NCBI RefSeq assembly: GCF_002776525.5
Contig: NC_045436.1
Coordinates: 157,478,666 to 157,542,665, forward strand
DNA from: Piliocolobus tephrosceles
Lineage: Eukaryota; Chordata; Mammalia; Primates; Cercopithecidae
Reading direction: 5' to 3'
DNA: 64,000 bases
The position numbers were made by a program, and so were the translations under genes. Below the pieces are notes generated by a model. The model was given only the letters and a program-made list of their open reading frames with translations. It had not been told where the DNA came from and ran no database searches. Shown piece by piece: positions 1 to 11,699 of the stretch; the stretch's first letter is position 1; each line of letters opens with the position of its first letter.

Positions 1-1424
1 GGATTTTTTTACTTTTCTATTTTTAAAATGTTTTCAGTGCTCATAGTATGGAGAAATAGGAAACTGTACAATTTGCCACTACTTTCTTCATGCCTTTGAT
101 ATGTCACTTATCTGAATTTCAGCTCACGCATTTATAAATTAGAGATGATTAATCTTATATTTTGGATTACTTGGAATCATATGAGTAAATTTCCTGGACC
201 ACAGCCTGCAACATCGTGGGTAATCAAAATATATTAGTTTCCATGAATTCCCCTTTTATCTCCACATATCTAAAATGTAAAGGGGATGAACCATATTATC
301 TCAAAATTATCTTCCCATCCATAGTTAACAATTCCAAAACAACATATTTTATAATATTTAGCATGTGAGATATTTTAGAATGAAGCATTCATATTTCTAT
401 AAGATATTTGTATCAAAAAATTCCTGATATTGTATTTCCATGGGACTGTGAGATTTTCTTCATGAAAGTCCTTAAAGTAAAACTAAATAAAAAGCCAACA
501 CTAATGTGAAGAAACACTGGTGACTTAAATAATTATTCATAATATGTACCATCTTTATAGAATGACCTTAGGAAAATTAAATCACTAAACAACAAAGAAA
601 AATGCAATAGAAAAAGATTGGTGGAATCAACCAAGTAATTTATTTATTCATTTAAATAATTTTTGTAAGTAAATCATCATGCTAATGAGAGAATCAAAGC
701 ATTTCCCAATTCAAAAGTTATGTTCTAATTTTGCATTTTCCAACAAAATAGATTTCTGTTTTCTGAATTTTTTTTACTCCTATTTCCTCAAAATGTGTTC
801 TTCATCCATGCACTGGTCAGGAAAAGGCTATTTTAATGGGTAAAGATAAAAACTCTTCTAAGAGAAGCAGTTCTCCCAACTCTGGCCACCTTGCTGGCTG
901 ATGACTTTTTGGAGAATTAATGTGTGACATTACACATATCTATGAAAAAAGAACATATTTTTCATTATCTATCACTTTTGAATAATAGAATATTAATCTC
1001 ACACTTCTATTTTGGTTTTTGTGGGCTGTAAAAGGCCTAGAGAGTGTCCATTCAAATCAAATTATGACTATTTTTCTCAACACCTATTTCTCTTCTCAGC
1101 CAAAGGAGGCTAAATATTCTATTGCTTAATGAATTTGAAAATGGCATAAGGGTTGCCGTGGCCTGTTTGCACCATATTTTTCTTTAGATAAATTTTGTTG
1201 CAATATATGTGAATACAAGTCCAAAAATGGTCAGTGCTTCTGAAGTTTAATTTAGATTGTACCATGGGAGGTCTTTGGAGGAGAATATCTTCATATGCCT
1301 CTCACTGCTCATCTATACAAAAAGGTGTATATCAATAACTGAATTGCAGGTTGATTTAATGAATTCTATATCTCATTTCTCTTTTAACATTTTAGAACAT
1401 GATAATCTACTCAGAATCCTCGTG
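1..1424. other. AT-rich single-copy DNA
   Basis: I recognise no repeat family, RNA gene or coding sequence here. The DNA is AT-rich with short poly-A and poly-T runs and no long ORF. Confidence 0.5.
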
Positions 1425-1858
1425 TGTTAGTTTCCTGGAGCTGCTATAACAGAGTACCACAAATGGAGTGGCTTAAAGCAACATAAATGCATTCTGTCCT
1501 GACAGCTGGATGTGAGAAATCAAGGTGTCAACAGGGAGAGTTCCTTCTGAGCGTTCTGAGGAGGACTCTGTTTCATGCCACTGTCCAAGCTTGTGGTGAT
1601 GACTGACAATCTTTGGCATTCCTAGGTCTGTAGATGCAACCCTCCAACCTCGCCTCCATCTTCACATGGCATTGACACCGTGCCTTTTCCCATTATCCCT
1701 CTTAAGGATGCTAGCCACACTGATATAGGAGCCCACCCTACTCCATTCATCTTACCTTTACTAATCTGAGGTGACGTAATTTCCAAATAAGGTCACGTTA
1801 GGAGCTACAGGAGTTAGTACTTTGACACACACTTTGGAAAGATATAATTCACTGTTAA
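1425..1858 (-). mobile_element. MaLR LTR (MLT1/MST type), reverse orientation
   Basis: The segment opens with TGTTAGTTTCCTGGAGCTGC, the reverse complement of the usual MaLR LTR 3' end (…GGAAACTAATACA). It continues through ACCACAAA-GGCTTAAA, CATCTTCACATGGC and CCAAATAAGGTCACGTTA, in the order expected for a reversed MLT1-type LTR. It ends near ATATAATTCACTGTTA, which matches the reversed LTR start. This is an old, diverged solo LTR with no internal sequence beside it. The exact subfamily is not resolved. Confidence 0.75.
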
Positions 1859-3152
1859 TACGCAGTTAAGAAGTCTCCCTAAATGAGTCCTCTGATAAGC
1901 TGAACTAGCTGAGATGTCTTCCCACTCCACCCTCAAACCACATGCAGGTTTACCAGCCACCTGCCTGCCATTCTGAAGACTAGATAATTACACATTATTT
2001 TTTTAGTATTGCTTTGTGGCATTTCTTACAAAGACACTATTTCAAAACTATTGAGTCTACAAGTTATTCTAATAGACCTATGCTACACATCATACCCTCA
2101 TATATTGATTTTATTTCCCATGTGTCCAAACATGCTGCATATGAAAAAAGAGAGAGGTTCCTAAACTTTTATGAGACCATCCATCACAAATCAGACTGAC
2201 ATCTTCTCACACAGATGAGGGAAGCTACGGCACTTTAATCCCTGACTAATGTTCTTACTTTAAAAATCACCTGTAGTCATCCATTAGCCAATATTTTAAG
2301 AGAAACAAGCTAGAGGAGACAGCTCTATCAATACGAAAGCGGCTGCTTTTAAAAGTGACCTTGCTTATTGAATACTCAGCGTTATAAAGGAGTTGCATTT
2401 TATGCACACAGCCTGGAAAATGCTGTGCAGAGAAGAAAGCTCTAGAGAATGATAACATGTCTGTTAGCAGAAATGAAACTTGTTAAAATGTGACCTAGAC
2501 GAACCTGCCTTCAAATCAGTGGAGCAAAATCCTCTATGAACCAACAGAAAGCATCGTGCCAACACCGAACAAGACATCACCTAGTTGCGTGTTTCTGTGT
2601 ATATTCTTTGTGATCCATGCTTAGAATTCTGTACATTTACGAATTCTCTGGTGAGAAACTTGCAATTTGATTAAGAACCTTAAATCTAGAATTCTAATAA
2701 AAAACCTATTGGATCTCCCTTAGCAAAAGATTATATCCAAAGAGGAACATTATAAGAGTAAGTTAATGCAGAATCTCATCTAGTTTCAAAATCAGATCAT
2801 TTGACTGACTTAACCCTTTGAATTTACTAATCTTTTGCTAATGAAAAGTACATTGTATTTGTGTCTGTTAACATATTTATATAAATTGTTCATCAATCTG
2901 TCGTCTATGCTCTGACAATTTCATTCTGTCTACATACTACTTGATTGACCTATTTGTAATCAGGCTGATGTGGAATATATGCCTTTTCATATTCACAATG
3001 AATCTAATTATCAGTGTATTCCAGTTCTGAGACGTATGTCATAAACATAATAGTATATACTCCTTGCAAAGTTACATGTATTTGCTATACCATCAAATCA
3101 GTTTAGCCATTTTGGAACCAAGCTACCTAGAGAGGTATTATTATTATATAGA
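1859..3152. other. Single-copy DNA
   Basis: No recognisable repeat or gene. Two ORFs of about 60 codons (around 2014-2199 plus and 2267-2458 minus) have no family resemblance and are what chance gives at this composition. Confidence 0.45.
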
Positions 3153-3159
3153 TTGTGTG

Positions 3160-3190
<31 letters not shown>
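3153..3190. repeat. (GT)n microsatellite
   Basis: An almost pure GT run of about 18 units with a single interruption (GTGCGT) near its start. Confidence 0.95.
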
Positions 3191-3667
3191 ATTACTTAGC
3201 TGGTAGGATTTACTCATATCGAGATGGGCAGCTGCACATTTTTGTTGTTGTTGTTATTGTTGAAATTTCAGGGAAGAATGTTTCTCCTTCAAACTTCAAA
3301 AGTGTTTTAAAACTATTACTGTCAACCACTGGTTCTCACAAGTTTTGCTCTCAAGATCTCTATATATTCGTTAAAATTACTAAGGACCCCAGAGAACTTT
3401 TGTTTGTATGTATTTAATGATATTTATTGGGTTAGAAATTAAAACTCATTTTAAAAAGTTCATATGGAACCAAAAAAGAGCCCGTATTGCCAAGACAATC
3501 CTAAGTCAAAAGGACAAAGCCGGTGGCGTCACGCTACCTGACTTCAAACTATACTACAAGGCTACAGTAACCAAAACAGCATGGTACTGGTACCAAAACA
3601 GAGATATAGACCAATGGAACAGAACGGAGCCTTCAGAAATAATGCCACACATCTACAACCATCTGAT

Positions 3668-4067
3668 NNNNNNNNNNNNNNNNNNNNNNNNNNNNNNNNN
3701 NNNNNNNNNNNNNNNNNNNNNNNNNNNNNNNNNNNNNNNNNNNNNNNNNNNNNNNNNNNNNNNNNNNNNNNNNNNNNNNNNNNNNNNNNNNNNNNNNNNN
3801 NNNNNNNNNNNNNNNNNNNNNNNNNNNNNNNNNNNNNNNNNNNNNNNNNNNNNNNNNNNNNNNNNNNNNNNNNNNNNNNNNNNNNNNNNNNNNNNNNNNN
3901 NNNNNNNNNNNNNNNNNNNNNNNNNNNNNNNNNNNNNNNNNNNNNNNNNNNNNNNNNNNNNNNNNNNNNNNNNNNNNNNNNNNNNNNNNNNNNNNNNNNN
4001 NNNNNNNNNNNNNNNNNNNNNNNNNNNNNNNNNNNNNNNNNNNNNNNNNNNNNNNNNNNNNNNNNNN
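3668..4067. other. Assembly gap (400 N)
   Basis: Exactly 400 N. Both flanks belong to the same young L1. The nominally long ORFs across it are artefacts of translating N. Confidence 1.
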
Positions 4068-4108
4068 AACCTGCACGTTATGCACATGTACCCTAGAACT
4101 TAAAGTAT

Positions 4109-4136
4109 AATAAAATAAAATAAAATAAAATAAAAT
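4109..4136 (+). repeat. (TAAAA)n tail of the young L1
   Basis: About five tandem TAAAA units following AAAGTATAA, i.e. the expanded poly-A tail of the L1 copy. Confidence 0.9.
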
Positions 4137-4782
4137 GTTTAAATTTTAAGTTGATTTTAAATTTAAATATATACATTTATCGACTATTTACAAATAGCAA
4201 TAAACACATATGTTATAAAGTAATAACTATATTTTCCAAAGCAAACAAAGCGAGAATAGTGTCACTGTTCTATTTTTTTATTAGTATCTTTAACTTTTGG
4301 ATTAATAGTATACAGCTGGATTCTCATATCTGCCCTTGCACACAATGTGGAATGAAATGTTTTATTTGAAATACATAAAAAAATGAAGGCTCACATAGAT
4401 AAGTATTTAGAAATTGGATATTTTGACAACATTTTTAGGTAATTTGGGATATTCTTTTTAATATGCTACCAAGACTATCCTCTAATGGTTTATTCAAGTT
4501 ACTTGCAATGTGGAAATTGAAAACATATTTGTGAGAAACAATTGTTGGAAGTAATAGTTTTAAAACACTGTTGAAGGTTGAAGGAAAAACATTCTTACCA
4601 GCTACAATACACTTCTCATACTATGTGACGTTGGTTTATCTTGAAGTTAAAATGGGTATTTTAACCAAAGCATGAATTGGTGACATCATTCATTCGTCAT
4701 TTATGTTGATTTTCCAAAGGAAGGCATATTTTTTCATAATCTAACAGTTATTAATATCACCAGTGACCTCAGGAAAAAATCA

Positions 4783-5088
4783 TTTTTTTTTTTTTTTTGG
4801 AGACAAGAGTTTCACTCTTGTTGCCCAGGCTGGAGTGCAATGGCACAATCTCAGCTTACTGCAACCTCTGCCTCCCAGGTTCAAGTGATTCTCCTGACTC
4901 AGCCTCCCAAGTAGGTGGGATTACAGACTCATGCCACCACATCTGGTTAATTTGTTTTTTGTATTTTTAGTAGAGATGGGTTTTCACCATGTTGACCAGG
5001 CTGGTCTCAAACTTCTTACCTCGGATGATCCATCTGCCTCAGTCTCCCAAACTGCTGGGATTACAAGCGTGAGCCACCATGCCAGGCC
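4783..5088 (-). mobile_element. Alu (AluS-like), minus strand
   Basis: It starts with a 16-T tract (reversed poly-A tail), then GAGACAAGAGTTTCACTCTT and GCCCAGGCTGGAGTGCAATG, and ends GCGTGAGCCACCATGCCAGG-CC, the reversed Alu 5' end. It is full length with both monomers. The flanks share AAAAAAT on both sides, a likely short target duplication. It interrupts the hAT transposon. Confidence 0.95.
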
Positions 5089-5838
5089 AAAAAATGTTTT
5101 AAGTATTAGTAAACTATCAAGTTCAAACTAGAAAAATACAAGTTTTCTAAAATTTTAGTTCTCACTTTAAATCTACAATTTTATCATTGAGAATAAATAC
5201 TATCAATTGTTTTCCTTAAAAAGAAAGTGACAGGCTCACTTTGTTCATCTATAAGATAATGTCTGTAAAATACTCAAGTCAAAATAATCATATTTTTTGG
5301 TCAGTTGTGTTTTCCAAAAAAAAAAAAAAAAAACAGTACTCCTGAAGAGAGTGGCTAGTGTAGCTTTCAATACAATTACATAATAATTTTAATGGAATAA
5401 ACCATGTACTTTGGTCAGCAGCAGAAATGCTTTATGTGTAATTCTCATTTTATCACACAGAATACCTTAAGGGTTGAGGTCTTATAAAATAATAATTTTT
5501 ACTGTTTAATAATGAAAATTGTTAAGTATAACTGGCATCAGTGGGTATGCGTGTGCATGTATCTGCAAGGATGTGTTTCCGCAAGAACATGGCGATGAAG
5601 AATGTAGTGACTAGGAGCATACTTTAGTGCCAGCACTTTAGTTTATGCTAAGGCACCAGAAGTCTTGCCTGCTAATTGCATTTGCATCATCAGGGCAAAT
5701 GTTAATACATTGATAAAGACAAACAGTATCTTAGGACTATATTAAAAATAGTTTTGATGTCGCCTTGTATACCCTCTGAAAGTGCCTCAGAAGCACTTGG
5801 AAGTCAATGGACCATACTTTGAGAATCAATGCATAGAA

Positions 5839-6894
5839 GGGTAACCCTTAGAGGAAGTACCAGTGGAATCCATATCTCCTGATTGTATTTATATATTTAA
5901 AATAGTAAACCATTTGCTCTTTCTAAATTATATTTCTGTTTTAAACATCTTACTTTTTCTTAGTGATTCAGGTGCCTTTAACTGCATTATTTTTCTTCTG
6001 TTTAAGATTTTTCAAATTGTAAAACAAAAAGGCATCAGTTAAACTTTTTTTTTCCTGGAAATTCTATTATATAGGACACTTAGACAGCTTTTACTTGACA
6101 AGACTCAATTATGTATACTCTTCTTTGCCCATTATAGTAATCACTATGTACTGATAACAATTTGTAACTTCAGCTTTTGTCTTTTGGCCATTCTAAGCAT
6201 AGAAGTTCTCACTGTGATTTTAACCCATAGGAGATTAGGCAGAAATTTTTCTTGACATTCTGAACATCTATCAAAAAATGTGTAGTCATATTATAACCTG
6301 AATTGTCAGGCTATTATATTAATTCCTTAGAAAGATTTCAATTTAGTTAAAGTTTCAGGTAGTGATAATCTTGGTTCTTAATGGATATTATTCTAGTAGC
6401 ATATCCAGGCATACACAAAAATATCACTTTCTCTTCAAGTGTTAAATATATTTGAAGATAACTTCAGAAAACCATTATGAGATGATGATCTTAGATTACA
6501 GTCAAAAAAGTCTTTATTTCTAAAAGTTCAGGATATAGATAGATGTATTTGCTTTTATATGTATATGTATTATACATGTAAATATACACATAAACACACA
6601 GATATACACACAAAAGTGAGTGTGTGTATGCATAGATATAAAATCATTATATGTATATATTAAAACATTCTCTTTTGCTAGCCTATCTTTTTCCATCACT
6701 GAAGAATCTATTTTAATTTTACATAAACTCTTGTCTGGAATCAAGTAATTTAAGTAATTAACAATTTATTTAATTAGTCTTAGTTATAGGAAACATCACT
6801 CTAATTTAAATTCATAATTATTGGTTACTAAAATTTTAATTTTAATAGCTCTATTAGACAAAAATTTAACTGTAATCTTCTTCAAATTTTAATA
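5839..6894. other. Single-copy AT-rich DNA with a CA/TA-rich patch
   Basis: No family recognised. A degenerate TATATG/CACACA patch lies at about 6556-6660. The 74-codon ORF over it (6520-6744, minus) reads as His/Thr/Cys/Ile-rich low complexity and is not a gene. Confidence 0.4.
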
Positions 6895-7330
6895 GTCATT
6901 CACTAATTCATTCAGATATTTGTATCAAAAAACAGTTATTGAAACTTGAGATAAAGCAGTGATGAAGAGAGATGTGGCTCCTTTCCTTCATAGATCTTCC
7001 ACTCTATTAGAGGGGGAGTCAGGATATTATAATTAACTAAACAAATTAATAATCAAGATAACTCATGATAGTGTTAAGTGTCCTAAAGAGAATCAAACTG
7101 AAGGTTGGAATAGAGAGTTGATTAGTTTGGGGAGGTTCCAAATTAAGTAGTCAAAGGAAGCAACTCTTCTGCATTACACTCAAACTAAATTATGGGAAGC
7201 TAGGTGTGTAGAAATCAAAGAGAAGAGAATTGAAGACCGAGGTCTGAGATGTTAAAACAGAGAAGTGGTCATTCCAGATGGCAACATGAAGCTTATTTTT
7301 GCTGTTCATATAAGATGAATGAATGAAGTG
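6895..7330 (+). mobile_element. Possible LINE-2-like relic
   Basis: It opens with a diverged ATTCATTCAGATATTTGTAT and contains GCAGTGATGAAGAGAGATGTGG and a later AAACAGAGAAGTGGTCATTCC. This is the order seen in old mammalian LINE 3' regions (animal-style 'incomplete' L2 copies). Divergence is high and the call is tentative. Confidence 0.3.
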
Positions 7331-7523
7331 GAGGAGCCCAAATTCCTCTTATTCTGGGTTAGGTGAAGGACTGAGTCACAAAACCTGAAAAAATGTAGAG
7401 TTTTTTTTCAAGTTCATATGTGAATCAGAGTAGCGAAATATGGAGTGAGCTGAAAAATAACATAGCATCAATGGAGAAGAAGTTAAAAATGTTTACACTA
7501 AAAGGTGGTTTATCTTTAGGAAT

Positions 7524-7838
7524 TGTGGTAAGCTAAATAATGGACCCTTAAACTTGCCCATGGCCTAATTCCCTGTGAATATATTACTTAGATGGCAAAA
7601 GGAACATTGCAGATGTAATTAGTTAAGGATATTTGGATGGGGAATTTATTCTGGATTATCCCTGTGAGTCCAGTGTAATTACAAGGATCCTTATAAGAGG
7701 AAAGCAGGAGGATCAAAGTCAGAAGAAAATGTGCTAATGAAAACAGACTGGAGAGATATGGCCATAAACCAAGAATTGTGGGCAGCCCCTATAAGCAGGA
7801 AAAAGGAGGGAAGCGAATTCTTCCCTAAAACCTCCAGG
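7524..7838 (+). mobile_element. MaLR LTR (MLT1 type), 3'-truncated
   Basis: TGTGGTAAGCTAAATAATGG, then CCTAATTCCCTGTGAATATA, GGCAAAAGGAACATTGCAG, CTGGATTATCCCTGTGAGTC and ATCCTTATAAGAGGAAAGCA follow an MLT1C/D-like LTR in order. It stops at AAAACCTCCAG, so the distal third (normally including the polyadenylation region) is missing. Confidence 0.7.
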
Positions 7839-8129
7839 TTTTATTTGGATATTATTTGATTTGATTTTTTAATATTATTTGAAAGTCTTAGTTAAAATAC
7901 ATTTATTTTTCTCAAGACATATACACAAACTCATATACTGAGAATGAGGGATAAAGGGGATGAAAAGATAATTGAAGAGAAAAGAGTACATATCAGCTAA
8001 TCCTGTTTCATAAGAAATGTAGCATACTAGGAGGAAGTAGTAGATTTCTCTTTCCCAAGGAGAAAAGACTAAAGACTAGTCACATTTAGTGTAGCATTAA
8101 GGTATCAATACATCTTCAGTTTCCAATGT

Positions 8130-8270
8130 AATCTATGTCAGTTTATTGAATTCAACAAACAATTATTTAACACATAATATGAGCTAGGTACTATGGTAAA
8201 TCTTCAAGATTAATGCCATGGTCACTGCTTGCAGAGTTTCATAGTTGTTGGTCAAGATGGCAAGGTCAAG
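8130..8270 (+). mobile_element. Possible L2 3'-end relic
   Basis: TTGAATTCAACAAACAATTA then TATGAGCTAGGTACTATGG follow the L2 3' pattern (TTCAACAAATATTTATTGAG … TATGTGCCAGGCACTG) with heavy divergence. Confidence 0.4.
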
Positions 8271-9179
8271 GTGTCAAATCCAAAGGTAACTTCAAATAGA
8301 ATACATGAATCTTGTGTCTTGTGAACATTCAAGAAGAGAAAGAACCCAACTATAGTTTGCTACACTAGAAGACAAGCACAATTTTCCAGAAGACATTAAT
8401 GTGTCATTTGTAGCTTGAAGGACAAGGATAACAGAAGGATAAGAAGGCCTAGGATAAATGTTACTTATCTAGATGATAAATGTGATTTATCATCTATGTA
8501 AATGTTATTTTTTCAAATGCTGTTTTAATGCTTATATTATGGAATGTAAGAACTATCAATCCTATAAATTGTACTTATTATTTAGTTATTACAAAATGTT
8601 ATAATGTAGTGTTTTTCCAGGCCTTAGAGAGATAATTTGTTTCTTGATTTCTCTAATTTACTTACTGAAGCCAAAGTTCTCATAAACTTCTAAGAAAAAA
8701 ATTTGCAGCTCGTTCTTTCATGTACTCATTTCCAACTAACTTACTGAATGTTCACTTTGTTCCACGAGGATAAAGAGAAAAATATGAGAAAATTTAAGAG
8801 GCCAATTTTAATACATTTTGTTTATAGTTTATCCCTTTGATTTGTAACATTTTCTAACCGATGAAAAGGAACCCTACTTCATAATGAAATTGCCTGGGGT
8901 CAAAAATTCAAAACCAAAATATTCACCATAAAGCACACAGAGATGTAGCAATTAAAATGGCATAGCAATAAAATATCACATTGCGATACCTTCTTTTAAA
9001 GTAAAAACACCACACATTATACTGCATCATTAATTTTACATGAAAAGATTCATAAATTCTTTCTCATTGCTCTCTGCCTGCATTCAAACTTCTGCACATT
9101 AGAAAATAGTAATTTGTGCTTGACCGGATATAATTCATTCAGCAGCAATTTCTTTTGGTGCTATTGTTGTTTTTTCTTA
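8271..9179. other. Single-copy DNA
   Basis: No repeat or gene recognised. A short inverted repeat around 8470-8505 (GATGATAAATGTGATTTATCATC) is noted but has no visible context. Confidence 0.4.
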
Positions 9180-10140
9180 CTTTATTGTTATTTTTAATTA
9201 GAAAATGAATGCATATTTGTTAGAATCCAAAGAATGCAGACATTTATAAAGGAGTGTGAATAGTCTTACCTTTCCCTTTCCTTTCCTCTCTCAGCCTTGA
9301 GATGTGCTAAGCAGTGTTTGCAATTTGGTATTTCTGCTTTCAAACTTTACTTTTTTACAAAACCTTGTGCAAATATACATCCAATGTTTTATTTTCCTTT
9401 CTCTCATTTTTGTATTTTGCAAAACAAAATCATCCACTGTTGCATAGCATGTTATAGACGTGTGTCTAGGTCAATAAATAAATAACAAACTAATTTTTTT
9501 AGCTACTGCATTTTTTACTACAGATAGCATCATTAATTTAATCATTCCATATTATTTGGCATTTAAATTGTTTTCAGTTATATAACTTGCTTCAATAAAT
9601 GTCCCTGTGCAAATACATACCTGTGTACAAATCTGGCAGTTTCTTGGGATTTGTTGTTGATTTGTGTGTGTGTGTGTGTGTGTGTGTTTTAGCAAAGCTT
9701 ACTTTTAATAGATAATAGCATCTTGTCTTTCTGGAACATTGTTTTAATATACACTTCTATCAGCAATGCATAAGTGAACTTTTCCCTCATACATTTAAAA
9801 GCAACAACTATGTCAATCTTTAAAATACTTGCTGGTATAATATATTAAATATGGTATCTTTTTTACTGTTTTTATTTTAATTTTCCTCAACACCAGTAAT
9901 GCTGAACAGTTGTCTAATATAATTTTTTGACCATCTTCTTTTCCTTTTTTGTAAAGTGTCAATTTATAAACTGTTTTCATTTTTATTGGGGTTTTTATAT
10001 TTTTCATAAGTTTTCAAACTTTCTTTGTGTTTGTAAGTTTAACCCTTGGCTTATTATGTATATTTGCAACTTTATTTAGTATACAAATATTTTCATTTTA
10101 TGCTAGTATACATGACTATTTTATCTTAAGGTTTCCTAAG
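9180..10140 (-). mobile_element. Old L1 (L1M/L1ME-like) fragment, minus strand
   Basis: ATTCCATATTATTTGGCATTTAAATTGTTTTCAG followed by GCTTCAATAAATGTCCCTGTGC and, further right, ACCAGTAATGCTGAACAGTTGT match reversed L1M 3'-region text in order. A GT microsatellite interrupts it at 9663-9687. The ORFs around 9297-9485 and 9813-10007 lie within this decayed sequence and are not genes. Confidence 0.5.
9663..9687. repeat. (GT)n microsatellite
   Basis: About 12 uninterrupted GT units inside the old L1 fragment. Confidence 0.95.
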
Positions 10141-10869
10141 ATTAAGTTTGACAACTAGAGAATATGCCAATATTTTTCTTTTTTTAATTTGTTAATTATT
10201 CCAGCACATATTATGTAAAATTTAGTACCTTAAAGTTTAAAAAAATACAATGATTATTCTTTTGGAGAATATCTGGATTCAATAACTGCTAACATTTTCA
10301 TACATTTTCTTTGTTTACCTAAGATTTTATTTGTGGAACCACTTGAAAGTTGCAGAAATCTTAACATTTTACTTCAAAATACCTTACATGCATCTCCGAC
10401 AAAAAAAGACATTTTTCAGTAGTTCATTCAATTAGTTACTACATGTGACACAGAAAATCAGCTATAATTCCCTAATACCATTAACTATCAATCCATATTC
10501 AATTATACTTTTATTTTCAAAAGTTGTAATTTTTTTTCTAAACCAGAATCCAACTGTCAGTAATGCTACATTTGCTCACTTTTTGAAGAAAATGACCACT
10601 AGATATTTTTAAGGAAAAGATCCACTTACTTTTCCCACATTTTTCCCCTTGGCAATTCTCAGGTAATCTATGCAGTGGTTCTTTGGAACTTTACAAATGT
10701 CTGTTCTGCAGCCCTTAAATCATTGGTTTCAGCATTCATTTCTTTCTGACTCACACATAAACACACACACATATATACAGATGCATACAAACACCCACAT
10801 ATAAAGGACTCATGAATTTTTAATCTTCTCCAATTACAGAAATGGTAGTAATAATAACAAAATATTAAT
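10141..10869. other. AT-rich DNA with a CA patch
   Basis: Mostly unrecognised AT-rich sequence. A short CACACA/ATATA patch lies at 10752-10800. Parts may be further decayed LINE sequence. Confidence 0.35.
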
Positions 10870-11330
10870 TCAAGTGTGTCAGACTTAGCCTATGGGAGCC
10901 CCTTTACAGTTGACTTCTTTGTTCTTTAGCATGTTCTCACGATATTTTGACTACTTGCTTTGTTTTCTGTTATAAGATGTCCCAACATTACTTAATGCTT
11001 TCTTTTTCTGGTCCAGGAAGTGGCCATTTCTCCAAAGAGCCTGGTTCCAATGATTCTTAGAAGTTAATATATTCTTCCTTCCGGTTCACTGTCACTATCT
11101 TATTTTTGCGGCCGCTTTTAATCCCCCTCGCCTCCACTTACCTAAGGGAAATCTGCTATTTCCAGGTGTTTCTCTTTATTCCAGAAGTGGAGCTTTTGCA
11201 ACACGACCACCACTAGCCCATGTACTTTTCAAGCTCTGTTATTTCTAATCTTCAGGAGCAGGAGCCTGACCCATTTTTTGTGTAGCCACCAGTTAACATG
11301 TTCTGAGAAGACTCACTTACACGTAAAAGC
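10870..11330. mobile_element. Possible old LINE fragment, family unresolved
   Basis: The segment GGCCATTTCTCCAAAGAGCC-TGGTTCC and the flanking GGAGCCCCTTTACAGTTGAC resemble a block common in old mammalian LINE copies. I could not assign a family or strand with confidence. It contains an isolated NotI octamer at 11108-11115, a rare CpG-containing word in this AT-rich window. Confidence 0.3.
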
Positions 11331-11699
11331 ACTTGTTTAGAAATCACTGTCACCAAATTATTTGTAGTCATGGGTTATGGGTGATTTTTGCCTTACCTTC
11401 TTGTCAATCTGCATTTTCTGGTTTTGTTCATTTACTTGTTTGTTTACTTGTTTGGACAATGTTAGAGATAGTCCATACTTTATGCTACAGGAAGTAACTA
11501 TATTTATATATCTATATCTATATCATTTATATCTATATCAAGATATATTGCTGGTTGTCAATATCCATCTATTTTTATATTGTATCTCTTTACACCAGTC
11601 TAATGGCAAGTTTTGCCAGTCGTTACAGGGATTATTATCTATTTTAATACGCGCTTTCAAGTCCCTCTTCCACTGCATTCTTTTTATCCAACTTACTTA
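11331..11699. other. AT-rich DNA with degenerate (TATATC)n
   Basis: It contains an imperfect TATATC repeat at about 11500-11545. The 107-codon ORF at 11377-11700 runs through it and reads as hydrophobic low complexity with Ile/Tyr/Leu repeats, so I treat it as chance. Confidence 0.4.

Larger units (their letters stand above)
3451..4136 (+). mobile_element. Young L1 (L1PA lineage), 5'-truncated, interrupted by assembly gap
   Basis: From 3451 the sequence is L1 ORF2 (TTCATATGGAACCAAAAAAG onward) with little divergence. It reads in frame as the C-terminal third of ORF2p, including the segment LPDFKLYYKATVTKTAWYWY, up to the gap at 3668. After the gap, 4068-4136 is the L1 3' UTR end (TGCACATGTACCCTAGAACT) with an expanded (TAAAA)n tail. 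The 3' end reads CACGTTATGCACATG where human L1 has CACATTGTGCACATG, which fits a monkey lineage. In an uninterrupted L1 these two flanks are about 1.4 kb apart, more than the 400 N shown. Confidence 0.88.
3327..5831. mobile_element. hAT-type (Charlie-like) DNA transposon, split by L1 and Alu
   Basis: The left end reads CACTGGTTCTCACAAGTTTTG, close to the hAT terminal repeat CAGTGGTTCTCA. The right end reads GGACCATACTTTGAGAATCA, close to its reverse complement. Between them are stretches I associate with one hAT-Charlie-like consensus: CCCCAGAGAACTTTTGTTTG, GACAGCTGGATTCTCATATCTGC (here TACAGCTGG) and TTTGATGTCGCC before the right end. A young L1 (3451-4136, with the N gap) and an Alu (4783-5088) interrupt it, so the transposon predates both. 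No clear 8-bp target duplication was found. The family name is uncertain; the hAT assignment rests on the termini. Confidence 0.55.

Noticed and set aside
3408..4103. 231-codon ORF and three other long ORFs over 3581-4096
   Set aside because: Most of their length is translated N. Only the first about 86 codons of the 231-codon ORF are real and are L1 ORF2.
8465..8505. Short inverted repeat (GATGATAAATGTGATTTATCATC)
   Set aside because: Such short AT-rich inverted repeats are expected by chance here and there is no transposon end or terminator context.
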